A stretch of DNA of 6,566 nt from Candidatus Rhabdochlamydia sp. (lineage in GTDB: Bacteria > Chlamydiota > Chlamydiia > Chlamydiales > Rhabdochlamydiaceae): contig JASHWX010000139.1 in assembly GCA_030043815.1 (NCBI GenBank), positions 1 to 6,566 on the forward strand. Reading direction: 5' to 3'. The position numbers and the translations under genes were made by a program. The stretch's first letter is position 1. Every line of letters begins with the position of its first letter. Positions 6,365 to 6,566 of the stretch are shown here, piece by piece. The notes beneath the pieces were generated by a model. It had not been told where the DNA came from, did no database searches, and worked only from the letters and a program-made list of their open reading frames with translations.

Positions 6365-6393
6365 ATTCTAACAAACATTGTCATTTCGGTTAA
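6365..6393 (-). promoter_or_regulatory. Candidate sigma-70-type promoter for the A-B-C array
   Basis: Read on the minus strand, TTAACC (6388-6393, 4 of 6 to TTGACA) and TAGAAT (6365-6370, 5 of 6 to TATAAT) are separated by exactly 17 bases. Only 6 bases lie between the -10 box and ATG 6358, so transcription would start at or next to the start codon. The -35 box overlaps the TAA of the upstream gene. Such matches arise by chance in AT-rich gaps; co-transcription from upstream is the alternative. Confidence 0.35.
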
Positions 6394-6566
6394 ACTTCAG
6401 CAATGTACTGGTCGAGCGCGATTTTGACGACATTGTGTTTGATATCGTTTTCAGCGACAAATTTGCCGAAAGAGATCCCTTTTTGAGCATCATCGCGCCT
6501 GTTTGCTTCCCAAATGTGGCGGTCGAGGTGGTTTTGCACATCGATAGGCAGCAAATGATAGAAAGC
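6390..6566 (-). CDS. 3' end of an unrecognised gene (C-terminal 58 residues)
   Basis: Reading the minus strand from the window edge gives 58 codons without a stop, then TAA (6390-6392). The fragment starts AFYHLLPIDVQNHLDRHIWE and ends KIALDQYIAEV. It is mixed, largely helical-looking and soluble, with several Asp, His and Asn residues. The 5' part lies outside the window, so the start, length and domain content cannot be given, and I do not recognise the family. It runs in the same direction as the three paralogues and stops 30 bases before copy A, so it could be the first visible member of the same operon. No similarity to the RGNAQ/FFENP domain is apparent. Base composition and codon use look like the neighbours, and the open frame reaches the edge, which supports a real gene. 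Confidence 0.7.
   Translation of the reverse strand, partial: AFYHLLPIDVQNHLDRHIWEANRRDDAQKGISFGKFVAENDIKHNVVKIALDQYIAEV

Overview
The window is almost entirely coding and holds two tandem paralogue sets that face each other. Bases 1-2068 (+ strand) carry two adjacent genes for outer-membrane beta-barrel proteins. Bases 2058-6358 (- strand) carry three overlapping genes for large soluble proteins with ankyrin-like segments and a shared, unrecognised C-terminal domain. At 6390-6566 (- strand) lies the 3' end of a further gene cut by the window edge. No tRNA, rRNA, CRISPR array, transposase or insertion sequence was seen, and no gene-free stretch exceeds about 31 bases.

Organism: the barrel sequences carry the signature of the inverse autotransporter (intimin/invasin) beta-domain in a short, cysteine-containing form with no passenger. 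From memory, such proteins and expanded families of ankyrin-containing proteins occur in Chlamydiae of the environmental, amoeba-associated type (Parachlamydia/Waddlia/Estrella-like). G+C is around half by eye, higher than in most Chlamydiae. The assignment is an inference without any database search.

Plus-strand pair: gene 1 (19-1014) and gene 2 (1025-2068) are separated by 10 bases, and a strong AGGAGG Shine-Dalgarno for gene 2 overlaps the gene 1 stop codon. They are probably one transcription unit. Their barrel regions align without gaps and look roughly two-thirds identical. Their N-terminal segments are unrelated: gene 1 has a membrane anchor or signal segment and a basic Lys/Pro linker, while gene 2 has a short hydrophobic signal, a Glu tract and a Pro-rich linker. 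Both stop just after the conserved end of the barrel domain, where a true inverse autotransporter would continue into its passenger.

Minus-strand array: in transcription order A (6358-5015), B (5046-3715) and C (3749-2058) are homologous along most of their length. Each junction is an out-of-frame overlap (32 and 35 bases) placed just after a shared FFENP motif. C has about 135 additional N-terminal residues. A has a candidate promoter so close to its ATG that the mRNA could be leaderless, or A may simply be co-transcribed with the upstream partial gene. A cytoplasmic or secreted-effector role for A-C is possible, but nothing in the sequence establishes it. The last gene of each set overlaps tail to tail by 11 bases (2058-2068), with no visible terminator between them.
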